This document shows positions 1 through 11,635 of a stretch of DNA of 64,000 bases, piece after piece; position 1 is the stretch's first letter; each line of letters begins with the position of its first letter. The position numbers and the translations under genes are program-made. The notes under the pieces were generated by a model that did no database searches, was not told where the DNA came from, and saw nothing but the letters and a program-made list of their open reading frames with translations. The stretch is taken from contig OX392535.1 of the NCBI GenBank assembly GCA_947623455.1, positions 42,556,688 to 42,620,687 of the forward strand, given 5' to 3'. The DNA is from Mimachlamys varia. Its lineage: Eukaryota > Mollusca > Bivalvia > Pectinida > Pectinidae.

Positions 1-408
1 GCAGAAATAACCATGGAGCCACCACAACTCAAGCGTAGATAATAAGAGAACAAATATATGTAAGTGTAGGCCCATTTATAAACAAGACCTCCTGATCGGC
101 TATCACAGCTACACGAATCAGCAGCCACGGTATCTATTGATACGCGACATGTTATCTCCTTGGCCGCACTTGGAAAGGCTCCTCCACTTATACATGTTCT
201 GATCATGATATCGTAGAGAACAGAGTCTATTTCCACACTATCAGTCAAACTGAGAGGCCAAAGAAACAAAACATTCATGTATGATAATGTATGTACTAAA
301 TCGATGAAGAGGCTGTGGTGGTCAATTATAGTGGTTGTTGGTTAATGTGTCTAAATATTCTACTACCACTATAGCCTTCCCATCCTTGATATCCAGGCGT
401 TACGCTTC
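1..408. other. Unannotated single-copy-like sequence
   Basis: I see no convincing coding frame, tRNA-like block or tandem repeat in this AT-rich stretch. It runs up to the left arm of the inverted repeat that starts near 409. Confidence 0.4.
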
Positions 409-685
409 CTCTATTACACCCCTGGAATATATGTCATGGCAAAACTGAAGGCATCCTCCAGCTCTGAGTTAGCTCAGGTAAAAAAACCTAGCCACTTGGC
501 TGCATGCCTGTCCTTTGAAGATCACTAAAGCACTGTGACCAACTTCAAAGCCTGTCAATATTTACCATAATGTGACCATGAGATTCTTTTGATGAACATC
601 AAAATGTGAACCAGTCTTTCCCAACAACAAGGTGGCCCACATGGAGCCTTCATTTTTGCCATGACATATTCCAGGGGTGTAGAGA
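409..685. repeat. Inverted repeat with ~190-bp loop (fold-back element)
   Basis: The left arm (about 409-452, core CACCCCTGGAATATATGTCA) and right arm (about 646-685, core TGACATATTCCAGGGGTG) are reverse complements with a few mismatches and a 2-bp indel. The sequence between them has no coding content that I recognise. The arrangement suggests a small non-autonomous TIR or fold-back element. No target duplication was identified, so the class is open. Confidence 0.6.
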
Positions 686-743
686 GTGTATACTTAGGTG
701 AGTGTCACCCCAAGACATCGAAGATGTCACTAAGCCTTCCATC

Positions 744-1489
744 TCTGGGTACAATATGGGTTCGGGACCTATACAATTTACATCTCTGGGTACAATATGG
801 GTTCGGGACCTACACAATTTATATCTCTGGGTACAATATGGGTTCGGGACCTACACAATTTACATCTCTGGGTACAATATGGGTTCGGGACCTATACAAT
901 TTACATCTCTGGGTACAATATGGGTTCGGGACCTACACAATTTACATCTCTGGGTACAATATGGGTTCGGGACCTACACAATTTACATCTCTGGGTACAA
1001 TATGGGTTCGGGACCTACACAATTTACATCTCTGGGTACAATATGGGTTCGGGACCTACACAATTTACATCTCTGGGTACAATATGGGTTCGGGACCTAC
1101 ACAATTTACATCTCTGGGTACAATATATGGGTTCGGGACCTACACAATTTACATCTCTGGGTACAATATGGGTTCGGGACCTATACAATTTACATCTCTG
1201 GGTACAATATGGGTTCGGGAACTATACAATTTACATCTCTGGGTACAATATGGGTTCGGGACCTATACAATTTACATCTCTGGGTACAATATGGGTTCGG
1301 GAACTATACAATTTACATCTCTTGGTACAATATGGGTTCGGGACCTATACAATTTACATCTCTGGGTACAATATGGGTTCGGGAACTATACAATTTACAT
1401 CTCTGAGTACAATATGGGTTCGGGACCTATACAATTTACATCTCTTGGTACAATATGGGTTCGGCACCTATACAATTTACATCTCTGGG
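744..1489. repeat. 41-bp tandem repeat, about 18 copies
   Basis: The unit begins TCTGGGTACAATATGGGTTC and recurs every 41 bp (744, 785 and so on). One unit near 1121 carries an extra AT dinucleotide, which shifts the phase. Copies differ mainly by C/T and A/C changes (GGGACCTACAC, GGGACCTATAC, GGGAACTATAC), with the TAC form concentrated on the left and the TAT and GAAC forms on the right, so local homogenisation is visible. The unit has no stop codon in any + frame. Three overlapping open frames of 234-298 codons therefore exist, none of which I treat as a gene. Confidence 0.95.
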
Positions 1490-1550
1490 AATGGTGGCTT
1501 TCTTCCTCTACTAAAACCAGCTGGCTATCCTTAATTGATCTGTACCATGT

Positions 1551-4500
1551 ACAATAAAACCCTACTTACTGGAACTGTCGGGGACCTGAACATATACAGT
1601 AAAACCCTACTTACTGGAACTGTTGGGGACCTGAACATATACAGTAAAACCCTACTTACTGGAACTGTTGGGAACCTGAACATATACAGTAAAACCCTAC
1701 TTACTGGAACTGTTGGGGACCTGAACATTATACAGTAAAACCCTACTTACTGGAACTGTTGGGGACCTGATCATATACAGTAAAACCCTACTTACTGGAA
1801 CTGTTGGGGACCTGAACATATACAGTAAAACCCTACTTACTGGAACTGTTGGGGACCTGAACATATACAGTAAAACCCTACTTACTGGAACTGGTTGGGA
1901 CCTGATCATATACAGTAAAACCCTACTTACTGGTACTGTTGGGGACCTGAACATATACAGTAAAACCCTACTTACTGGAACTGTCGGGGACCTGAACATA
2001 TACAGTAAAACCCTACTTACTGGAACTGTCGGGGACCTGAACATATACAGTAAAACCGTACTTACTGTAACTGTTGGGGACCTGAACATATACAGTAAAA
2101 CCCTACTTACTGGAACTGTTGGGGACCTGAACATATACAGTAAAACCGTACATACTGGAACTGTTGGGGACCTGAACATATACAGTAAAACCCTACTTAC
2201 TGGAACTGTTGGGGACCTGAACATATACAGTAAAACCCTACTTACTGGAACTGTCGGGGACCTGAACTTATACAGTAAAACCCTACTTACTGTAACTGTT
2301 GGGGACCTGATCATATACAGTGAAACCCTACTTACTGGAACTGTTGGGGACCTGATCATATACAGTAAAACCGTACTTACTGGAACTGTTGGGGACCTGA
2401 ACATATACAGTAAAACCCTACTTACTGGAACTGTCGGGGACCTGAACATATACAGTAAAACCCTAGCTACTTACTGGAACTGTCGGGGACCTGAACATAT
2501 ACAGTAAAACCCTACGTACTGGAACTGTCGGGGACCTGAACATATACAGTAAAACCCTACTTACTGGAACTGTTGGGGACCTGAACATATACAGTAAAAC
2601 CCTACTTACTGGAACTGGTTGGGACCTGAACATATACAGTAAAACCCTACGTACTGGAACTGTCGGGGACCTGAACATATACAGTAAAACCCTACTTACT
2701 GGAACTGTTGGGGACCTGAACATCTACAGTAAAACCCTACTTACTGGAACTGGTTGGGACCTGAACATATACAGTAAAACCGTACTTACTGTAACTGTTG
2801 GGGACCTGAACATATACAGTAAAACCCTACTTACTGGAACTGTTAGGGACCTGAACTTATACAGTAAAACCCTACTTACTGTAACTGTTGGGGACCTGAT
2901 CATATACAGTAAAACCCTACTTACTGGAACTGTTGGGGACCTGAACATATACAGTAAAACCCTACTTACTGGAACTGTTGGGGACCTGAACATATTCAGT
3001 AAAACCCTACGTACTGGAACTGTTGGGGACCTGAACATATACAGTAAAACCCTACTTACTGGAACTGTTGGGAACCTTAACATATACAGTAAAACCCTAC
3101 TTACTGGAACTGTTGGGAACCTTAACATATTCAGTAAAACCGTACTTACTGGAACTGTTGGGGACCTGAACATATACAGTAAAACTCTACTTACTGGAAC
3201 TGTTGGGGACCTGAACATATACAGTAAAACCCTACTTACTGGAACTGTTGGGGACCTGATCATATACAGTAAAACCCTACTTACTGGAACTGTTGGGGAC
3301 CTGAACATATACAGTAAAACCGTACTTACTGGAACTGGTTGGGACCTGAACATATACAGTAAAACCCTACGTACTGGAACTGTCGGGGACCTGAACATAT
3401 ACAGTAAAACCCTACTTACTGGAACTGTTGGGGACCTGAACATCTACAGTAAAACCGTACATACTGGAACTGTTGGGGACCTGAACATTATACAGTAAAA
3501 CCCTACTTACTGGAACTGTTGGGGACCTGAACATATACAGTAAAACCCTACTTACTGGAACTGTTGGGGACCTGAACATATACAGTAAAACCCTACTTAC
3601 TGGAACTGGTTGGGACCTGATCATATACAGTAAAACCCTACTTACTGGAACTGTCGGGGACCTGAACTTATACAGTAAAACCCTACTTACTGTAACTGTC
3701 CGGGACCTGATCATATACAGTGAAACCCTACTTACTGGAACTGTTGGGGACCTGATCATATACAGTAAAACCGTACTTACTGGAACTGTTGGGGACCTGA
3801 ACATATACAGTAAAACCCTACTTACTGGAACTGTCGGGGACCTGAACATATACAGTAAAACCCTAGCTACTTACTGGAACTGTCGGGGACCTGAACATAT
3901 ACAGTAAAACCCTACGTACTGGAACTGTCGGGGACCTGAACATATACAGTAAAACCCTACTTACTGGAACTGTTGGGGACCTGAACATATACAGTAAAAC
4001 CCTACTTACTGGAACTGGTTGGGACCTGAACATATACAGTAAAACCCTACGTACTGGAACTGTCGGGGACCTGAACATATACAGTAAAACCCTACTTACT
4101 GGAACTGTTGGGGACCTGAACATCTACAGTAAAACCCTACTTACTGGAACTGGTTGGGACCTGAACATATACAGTAAAACCGTACTTACTGTAACTGTTG
4201 GGGACCTGAACATATACAGTAAAACCCTACTTACTGGAACTGTTAGGGACCTGAACTTATACAGTAAAACCCTACTTACTGTAACTGTTGGGGACCTGAT
4301 CATATACAGTAAAACCGTACTTACTGTAACTGTTGGGGACCTGATCATATACAGTAAAACTCTACTTACTGGAACTGTTGGGAACCTTAACATATTCAGT
4401 AAAACCGTACTTACTGGAACTGTTGGGGACCTGATCATATACAGTAAAACCCTACTTACTGGAACTGTTGGGGACCTGATCATATACAGTAAAACCGTAC

Positions 4501-6462
4501 TTACTGGAACTGTTGGGGACCTGAACATATACAGTAAAACCCTACTTACTGGAACTGTTGGGGACCTGAACATATACAGTAAAACTCTACTTACTGGAAC
4601 TGTTGGGGACCTGAACATATACAGTAAAACCCTACTTACTGGAACTGTTGGGGACCTGATCATATACAGTAAAACCCTACTTACTGGAACTGTTGGGGAC
4701 CTGAACATATACAGTAAAACCGTACTTACTGGAACTGGTTGGGACCTGAACATATACAGTAAAACCCTACGTACTGGAACTGTCGGGGACCTGAACATAT
4801 ACAGTAAAACCCTACTTACTGGAACTGTTGAGGACCTGAACATCTACAGTAAAACCCTACTTACTGGAACTGTCGGGGACCTGAACATATGCAGTAAAAC
4901 CGTACTTACTGTAACTGTTGGGGACCTGAACATATACAGTAAAACCCTACTTACTGGAACTGTTAGGGACCTGAACTTATACAGTAAAACCCTACTTACT
5001 GTAACTGTTGGGGACCTGATCATATACAGTAAAACCCTACTTACTGGAACTGTTGGGGACCTGAACATATACAGTAAAACCCTACTTACTGGAACTGTTG
5101 GGGACCTGAACATATTCAGTAAAACCGTACTTACTGGAACTGGTTGGGACCTGAACATATACAGTAAAACCCTACTTACTGGAACTGTTGGGGACCTGAA
5201 CATATACAGTAAAACCCTACTTACTGGAACTGTTGGGGACCTGAACATCTACAGTAAAACCCTACTTACTGGAACTGTTGGGGACCTGAACATATACAGT
5301 AAAACCCTACTTACTGGAACTGTTGGGGACCTGAACATATACAGTAAAACCCTACTTACTGGAACTGTTGGGGACCTGAACATATTCAGTAAAACCCTAC
5401 TTACTGGAACTGTTGGGGACCTGATCATATACAGTAAAACCGTACATACTGGAACTGTTGGGGACCTGAACATATACAGTAAAACCCTACTTACTGGAAC
5501 TGGTTGGGACCTGATCATATACAGTAAAACCCTACTTACTGGTACTGTTGGGGACCTGAACATATACAGTAAAACCCTACTTACTGGAACTGTTGGGGAC
5601 CTGAACATATTCAGTAAAACCCTACGTACTGGAACTGTTGGGGACCTGAACATATACAGTAAAACCCTACGTACTGGAACTGTTGGGGACCTGAACATAT
5701 ACAGTAAAACCCTACGTACTGGAACTGTTGGGGACCTGAACATATACAGTAAAACTCTACTTACTGGAACTGTTTGGGACCTGAACATATACAGTAAAAC
5801 CCTACGTACTGGAACTGTTGGGGACCTGAACATATACAGTAAAACCCTACGTACTGGAACTGTTGGGGACCTGAACATATACAGTAAAACTCTACTTACT
5901 GGAACTGTTGGGGACCTGAACATATTCAGTAAAACCGTACTTACTGGAACTGTTGGGGACCTGAACATATACAGTAAAACCCTACGTACTGGAACTGTTG
6001 GGGACCTGAACATATACAGTAAAACTCTACTTACTGGAACTGTTGGGGACCTGAACATATTCAGTAAAACCGTACTTACTGGAACTGTTGGGGACCTGAA
6101 CATCTACAGTAAAACCCTACTTACTGGAACTGTTGGGGACCTGAACATATACAGTAAAACCCTACTTACTGGAACTGTTGGGGACCTGAACATATACAGT
6201 AAAACCCTACTTACTGGAACTGTTGGGGACCTGAACATATTCAGTAAAACCCTACTTACTGGAACTGTTGGGGACCTGATCACATACAGTAAAACCGTAC
6301 ATACTGGAACTGTTGGGGACCTGAACATATACAGTAAAACCCTACTTACTGGAACTGTTGGGGACCTGATCATATACAGTAAAACCCTACTTACTGGAAC
6401 TGTTGGGGACCTGAACTTATACAGTAAAACCCTACTTTACTCGAACTGTTGGGGACCTGATC
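1551..6462. repeat. 45-bp satellite, about 109 copies, with ~1.4-kb higher-order repeat
   Basis: The unit begins ACAGTAAAACCCTACTTACT and ends in GGGACCTGAACATAT. Since 45 is divisible by 3 and stops are rare, both strands show long open frames with a 15-residue period; these look like repeat artefacts. Recurrent variants include CGTACT or CATACT for CTTACT, GGTTGGGACC, TTCAGT for TACAGT, and GATCATAT for GAACATAT. Two indel markers, a 4-bp insertion at about 2464 and again at 3864, lie exactly 1400 bp apart, and the variant order between them repeats as well. The array is therefore organised in 31-mer blocks (31 x 45 + 5). Confidence 0.95.
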
Positions 6463-6689
6463 AACAGTTCAAGGAATACATGGTACTCGAGTAATCCAAT
6501 TAAGGCTGGTTGAATATGTACGAACTTCACTCTAGTTGGAATCAAACAAACTGTTCGATGAATGAGGAGTATTCTAGTAACCCGGGTGATTTCCGGTAAG
6601 TGGGGTTATACTGTAGTTATTAATAGGATGCTGTTAAAAAAAAAAATCAATGAAAACAAAGGCTGTTTTAGGTTTGGTTTATTTTGTTT
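6463..6689. other. Spacer between 45-bp satellite and SINE
   Basis: This stretch holds an A-rich run near 6637 and no coding frame or RNA gene that I can support. Confidence 0.4.
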
Positions 6690-6859
6690 AATGTCCTATT
6701 AGCAGCCAGGGTCATTTAAGGACGTGCAAGGTTTTGGAGGTGGAGGAAAGCAGAAGTACTCTGAATTAAAACCATGTGGGTTTTGAACTTGCAACCCAGA
6801 TTTGGAGGGCTAGTGGTAGAATGTTTCCTTAGCCTGTCTGCAAGCCATTTAACCATCCA
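6690..6859 (-). mobile_element. tRNA-derived SINE, internally deleted copy
   Basis: The reverse complement matches the SINE at 11636-11850. Shared blocks include CCAGGGTCATTTAAGGA, TTTGGAGGTGGAGGAAAGC, TTTTGAACT-GCAACCCAGA and GGAGGGCTAGTGGTAGAATG. Relative to that copy, about 40 bp are missing between the AAGC block and the B-box-like TTTTGAAC block. The tRNA-like end lies toward 6859. It is a retroposed, non-coding, decayed copy. Confidence 0.7.
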
Positions 6860-7052
6860 GATGAGGAATGGAGAGGGTGTTTATTACAACAAATATGGTA
6901 CCCATGAGGTACAAAGAGACTGATGAGGGGTGGGGAGGGTGCTTATTACAACAATTATGGCACCCATGAGGTACAGAGAGACTGATGAGGGGTGGGGAGG
7001 GTGCTTATTACAACAAATATTATACCTAATGGCATGAGGTACAAAGAGACTG
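6860..7052. repeat. 62-bp tandem repeat, 3 copies
   Basis: Copies start at 6860, 6922 and 6984 with GATGAGG, followed by GGGTGCTTATTACAACAAAT and CATGAGGTACAAAGAGACT. The third copy has a short insertion in ATATTATACCTAATGGCATG. Confidence 0.85.
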
Positions 7053-7567
7053 ATATTTAAGTATTAAATTACTAAGACAACTCCATTGGAAGTTGTACAT
7101 GCCATTGTTTACAAAAAGTCCTCTTCATAAAGCTAAACAGTGAGTGAGCGCTAACAAATATTACTTCCTTTTAAGGGTCACTAGAGTGTTCATGTCATTG
7201 TGTATATATATACAGTATTGGCTAATAAACATCCCAAAATGGAGGTCAATATTTGTGACACTTGCCTGGAAATGAGGAGCTTTAAATCTGTGTAAGTACG
7301 TATTTGCCCTTCAGGACATGAGTATTACCTAAACTCTTCCAAATCAAAGGTTGGAATAGTTGGACATAATTATGATATTTCAGGGTAAATGTTAACTTCT
7401 TTGCCCTCTTTATAAAACACGTTTAAACCCTCCCAAATTCAGTGGTTTTATTAGTTATTATGACAACTTATTTTTGGTCTCAACTTTAATTTTTTTTTTT
7501 TTTTTAGATTTTTTTAGTTTCTCACAAAAACTTAAGTCATGTGCATTAAACGATACTATAAATAGTA
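7053..7567. other. AT-rich intergenic sequence
   Basis: A poly-T run lies near 7491-7505 and there are small TA microsatellites near 7203. No supported gene is present. Confidence 0.35.
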
Positions 7568-8052
7568 CTGTAAACTCCACATTTCAAGAAGTTGGATTTA
7601 ACAATCTTCCGCATTTCACAAACTCTTAAAATATCCCCTATTGCCTAGCCTCCATATATAACCCTATGTACTTTATACCTGTATTTACAAAGTAAAAATT
7701 CCCATGTTGTATGAAGTGGTTTGGGGATCCCCGTGGGGGAATTTATTTGTTTGTACTATTTATTTTTGACGATTGTTAACCCCTCCCTGTATAGATTGCT
7801 GCAAAAACATGTCACTGTTCATACAGGAAACGATATATTTGATTTATACAGTACATTCCTCTTTATATCATGTTGCATTTTGTCAGACAAAAGCATGATA
7901 TTAACAGGAATATGACATTAAGAGAAACATGTTTTTTCACTGAATATCTAGTTCACTTCAAATCTCCATAACTAAAAGTAAGCTATTTAATGTATACATA
8001 TGACGATGTTTCAATATATACAGACCCGTACACGTTCGCTGTTCCACTTTAA

Positions 8053-8222
8053 GCGTACCGTTTGCGTAGCATTTCCGTAGCACTTCCGTACCATTACCGT
8101 AGCATTTCCGTACCGTTTGCGTAGCATTTCCGTAGCATTACCGTAGCATTTGCGTCGCACTACCGTAGCATTACCGTAGCATTTGCGTCGCACTACCGTA
8201 CCATTTCTGTAGCACTAGCGTC
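8053..8222. repeat. 11-bp subterminal repeat array, left end of MITE-B
   Basis: About 15 units follow the pattern CGTA(G/C)CATTTC, alternating with CGTACCGTTTG and CGTAGCATTAC. Variation falls mainly at the last four positions. Confidence 0.85.
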
Positions 8223-8821
8223 ATTTACAAAGCGTTCGCGAAACGTTCGGTTGGAAATTTTACGGAATAAATCTGACGAAACGAATAGTTCATGTTTTTA
8301 TAAGCTGCATAAACTCAGAATTTTGTAAATAATCTCAGTCTCAAAAATTTACAAAACAAAAAACAAGGCATTTATCAATATGTATGAATCTGACTAAATT
8401 TAACATTAAATAAAATAAAATAAAAATATCAAGGTCATATGCCCCAGCCAGTCGGACAACATCGGGCCTCTCCGGCAAGCTCGGAAGAGAATACCCGAGG
8501 TGTTCCGACTGATGCCCATGGCTACCTGTCAGCGTACGTCAGGTCTCTATGACGGAAAAATTTAATACATGTTATAATATTACCGATATTTGATATTGTT
8601 CCCAATTACTTTTAAGGCATGTCTGTTTGTTTCACTCTCATACCATTATCTTAATGGCAAAGCAAACATTAAAAAACAATCGTACGCATGTGTACACGCT
8701 GGATCTCAACATTCGATTTCAGCACACGTTTCCCAATGCATTATGGGTATTTCGTTTCGTTTGTATGTGTGATTATGTGGATCCGTTTTTATAAAAATCC
8801 GTAAATGTGATCGACCGTTTG

Positions 8822-8992
8822 CAAGCGTCTACCGTAGCATTTCCGTACCGTTTGTGTAGCATTTCCGTACCATTTGAGTAGCACTTCCGTACCGTTCGCG
8901 TAGCATTTCTGTAGCATTTCCGTACCGTTTGCGTAGAATTTCCGTATCATTTGAGTAGCATTTCCGAAGCACTTCCGTACCGTTTGCGTCTA
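8822..8992. repeat. 11-bp subterminal repeat array, right end of MITE-B
   Basis: It has the same unit family and the same orientation as the left array (CGTAGCATTTC, CGTACCATTTG, CGTAGCACTTC). It ends immediately before the right TIR. Confidence 0.85.
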
Positions 8993-9377
8993 AGATGGAA
9001 CAGCGAACGTGTACGGGTCTGTAGATAACATTATTTCAATCAAAAATCAATTTTATAGTTATATCTGAAATCAATGGAAATGCCATAATTTTTTTAATAT
9101 TTGATGTGGTTGGTTACAAAAACATGATATTAAGAGGAATTTACCTCAAAATACATGATATTAACCAAATAAAATTACATAGATTATATAGAGATAAAAA
9201 TGATGCTTGGGAAAAACATGATAAAAAGAGGAATGTGATATCAACAGGGGTGATATTAAGTGGAGTCCACTGTATAAACAAATCACCCAACTTTGTTTGA
9301 TGTTCATATAGGGCTACAATCGAAAATAGAAATCGCCATTGTATACAGAATACCTCCGAATTCATCAAGTACATGCC

Positions 9378-9672
9378 TACCTGTCAAGCTTCCCTCATTT
9401 TGACCAAAATTTACCCTGCATTTAAGTCCAAGCTCACAGAAATTAAAAATCTACATCCTGTGGTCAAATGAGATCCTATAGTTACTGCAGGGTGTGTGTA
9501 AAGAACACAATTGGTGTGTCTGGATCAAATGAATACTTTGTGAAGTTATTTTGATATATAATAAGGGAAAGACAAATTGAGCAATGCAGTTTCAGTCGCA
9601 TTTCCCACACTTTCTCCCTCATTGGAAATGTGGAAAGTAGGAGATCTCCCTCATTGGAGGTTTCAGAGGTTG
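9378..9672 (+). repeat. 290-bp dispersed repeat, copy 1
   Basis: It shares blocks with 54163-54462 (opposite strand) and part of 46445-46600. The blocks include TTTTGACCAAAATT, AAAATCTACATC-TGTGGTCAA, GGTGTGTCTGGATCAAAT and GGAGATCTCCCTCA. No coding frame is evident. It is probably an old non-autonomous mobile element. Confidence 0.65.
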
Positions 9673-9823
9673 ACACCTATGTACATTATTGAAAAATCAG
9701 TTACCAATTGAAAGAGCTTTCAATACTGGCACTTTTAGTCCCAAACCTTTAATTCTGACAGAGAGATTTATTGTAAAAGTTTAGATTGTTCAGAAACTTA
9801 GGATAATTAAGGACTCTGGTAAA

Positions 9824-10882
9824 AAACCGACTGGTAAACATAACAAAAGGTAGGCTGAGACCTATATTAACCGGCTGGTAAACATAACAAAAGGTAGGCT
9901 GAGACCTATATAAACCGACTGGTAAACATAACAAAAGGTAGGCTGAGACCTATATAAACCGGCTGGTAAACATTACAAAAGGTAGGCTGAGACCTATATA
10001 AACTGGCTGGTAAACATAACAAAAGGTAGGCTGAGACCTATATAAACCGGCTGGTAAACATAACAAAAGGTAGGCTGAGACCTATATAAACTGGCTGGTA
10101 AACATAACAAAAGGTAGGCTGAGACCTATATAAACCGGCTGGTAAACATAACAAAAGGTAGGCTGAGACCTATATAAACCTGCTGGTAAACATAACAAAA
10201 GGTAGGCTGAGACCTATATAAACCGACTGGTAAACATAACAAAAGGTAGGCTGAGACCTATATAAACCGACTGGTAAACATAACAAAAGGTAGGCTGAGA
10301 CCTATATAAACCGACTGGCAAACATAACAAAAGGTAGGCTGAGACCTATATAAACCGGCTGGCAAACATAACAAAAGGTAGGCTGAGACCTATATAAACC
10401 GGCTGGTAAACATAACAAAAGGTAGGCTGAGACCTATATAAACCGGCTGGTAAACATAACAAAAGGTAGGCTGAGACCTATATAAACCGGCTGGTAAACA
10501 TAACAAAAGGTAGGCTGAGACCTATATAAACCGACTGGTAAACATAACAAAAGGTAGGCTGAGACCTATATAAACCGACTGGTAAACATAACAAAAGGTA
10601 GGCTGAGGCCTATATAAACCGACTGGTAAACATAACAAAAGGTAGGCTGAGACCTATACAAACCGGCTGGTAAACATAACAAAAGGTAGGCTGAGACCTA
10701 TATAAACCGACTGGTAAACATAACAAAAGGTAGGCTGAGACCTATATAAACCGACTGGTAAACATAATAAAAGGTAGGCTGAGACCTATATAAACCGGCT
10801 GGTAAACATAACAAAAGGTAGGCTGAGACCTATATAAACCGGCTGGTAAACATAACAAAAGGTAGGCTGAGACCTATATAAA
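9824..10882. repeat. 44-bp tandem repeat, about 24 copies
   Basis: The unit begins CTGGTAAACATAACAAAAGG and continues TAGGCTGAGACCTATATAAACCG. Spacing is exactly 44 bp (for example TAGGCT at 9851 and 9895). Copies differ mostly at CCGACTGG versus CCGGCTGG, so there are two interspersed variants. Homogeneity is high, which suggests recent amplification. Confidence 0.95.
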
Positions 10883-11635
10883 TACAATACTAATTGATTT
10901 TATAAACTATTTTGTAAAAAAGACACTTATACAAAATAAATTCAACTTAACACTATGTGAACTATGGCTAATTAAGTCATGATAATGTGTGTTTTGCTGC
11001 TTGAGTGAACACTTAAATTAATGTGTTTGTATTGTTATACAGCTAGGTGAGCTTTAAACTGGTGTCGTGATTTACGAAGTCCGGATTATACATTATTATG
11101 GTTTGACTGACTTGTTAAAAAGCGGAGTTTACTGTATATTTATAGGAAAAAAAAACTGAAATTATTTGTTAAAGAAGCAATGCATACAAGGCAGCCATCG
11201 CTAATGGTCAGATTTTCATGTTGGAATTAAAATGTTTTTTTTTCGATCCCAATATTACTCTGGGGCATCACAGGTCATCTATGAAAACCCAATCATGAAA
11301 ACTCATCACAATTAATTCAAGGAAATATGATTACCTATATAGTGATGTCAGACTGGGTTTTATTGGTCAGGGATAACACTTTAATTAACCAATAGAGCAT
11401 CAAACAGCATGAAAACTCTCCAGTTTATGGAGCATTATATATATAACCAGCATGAAAAGTCGGGAACTCTCCTGAATTTATGACTTCCACCCACTGATGC
11501 CTTGGTAAAAAAACACTTTTGGGCTTGATGATCTAGTGTCCCAAATATTTATTTGCATACTGATGTCATTTACGATCCAATAAAATAAAAACACAAATCG
11601 AATGAGATGATGTTGCATCATAGATTTTTAGCGTA
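10883..11635. other. Intergenic, AT-rich
   Basis: Only short homopolymers and the possible TIR near 11122 were noted. No coding frame or RNA gene is supported. Confidence 0.35.

Larger units (their letters stand above)
8021..9021. mobile_element. MITE-B, 1001-bp TIR element inserted in MITE-A
   Basis: Its terminal inverted repeats are about 27 bp: CAGACCCGTACACGTTCGCT at the left and AGCGAACGTGTACGGGTCTG at the right. TA is duplicated at 8019-8020 and 9022-9023. The uninterrupted target is visible in the paralogous MITE at about 26013-26045, where CAATATATAGATAACATT is continuous. Just inside both ends are arrays of a loose 11-bp unit (CGTAGCATTTC and variants), in direct rather than inverted orientation. 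The centre (8430-8550) is more GC-rich. No transposase frame was seen. Confidence 0.85.
7849..9272. mobile_element. MITE-A copy 1, TA target duplication, split by MITE-B
   Basis: The ends are CAGTACATTCC and GTGGAGTCCACTG, flanked by TA at 7847-7848 and 9273-9274. It aligns along its length with the copy at 25859-26312. Shared blocks include AGACAAAAGCATGATATTAA, GAGAAACATGTTTTTT, GATGTTTCAATATATA, and CTTGGGAAAAACATGAT near the right end. Removing the 1001-bp MITE-B plus one TA leaves about 421 bp, close to the 454 bp of the second copy. There is no coding capacity. TA duplication is typical of Tc1/mariner-type transposition; that class is inferred. Confidence 0.82.
7568..11134. mobile_element. 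Candidate 3.6-kb TIR element with TA flanks (tentative)
   Basis: TA followed by CTGTAAACTCCAC at 7566-7580 is matched in inverted orientation by GCGGAGTTTACTG followed by TA at 11122-11136. One mismatch occurs near each end of the 13-bp arms. If real, the element encloses the nested MITEs, a 290-bp dispersed repeat and the 44-bp array. Arms this short could pair by chance or belong to two separate MITEs, so confidence is low. Confidence 0.3.

Noticed and set aside
1551..6462. Reverse-strand repeat proteins with a 15-residue period
   Set aside because: The 45-bp unit happens to be divisible by 3 and low in stops on both strands. Indels and stop-bearing variants interrupt the frame at random and there is no conserved start or end.
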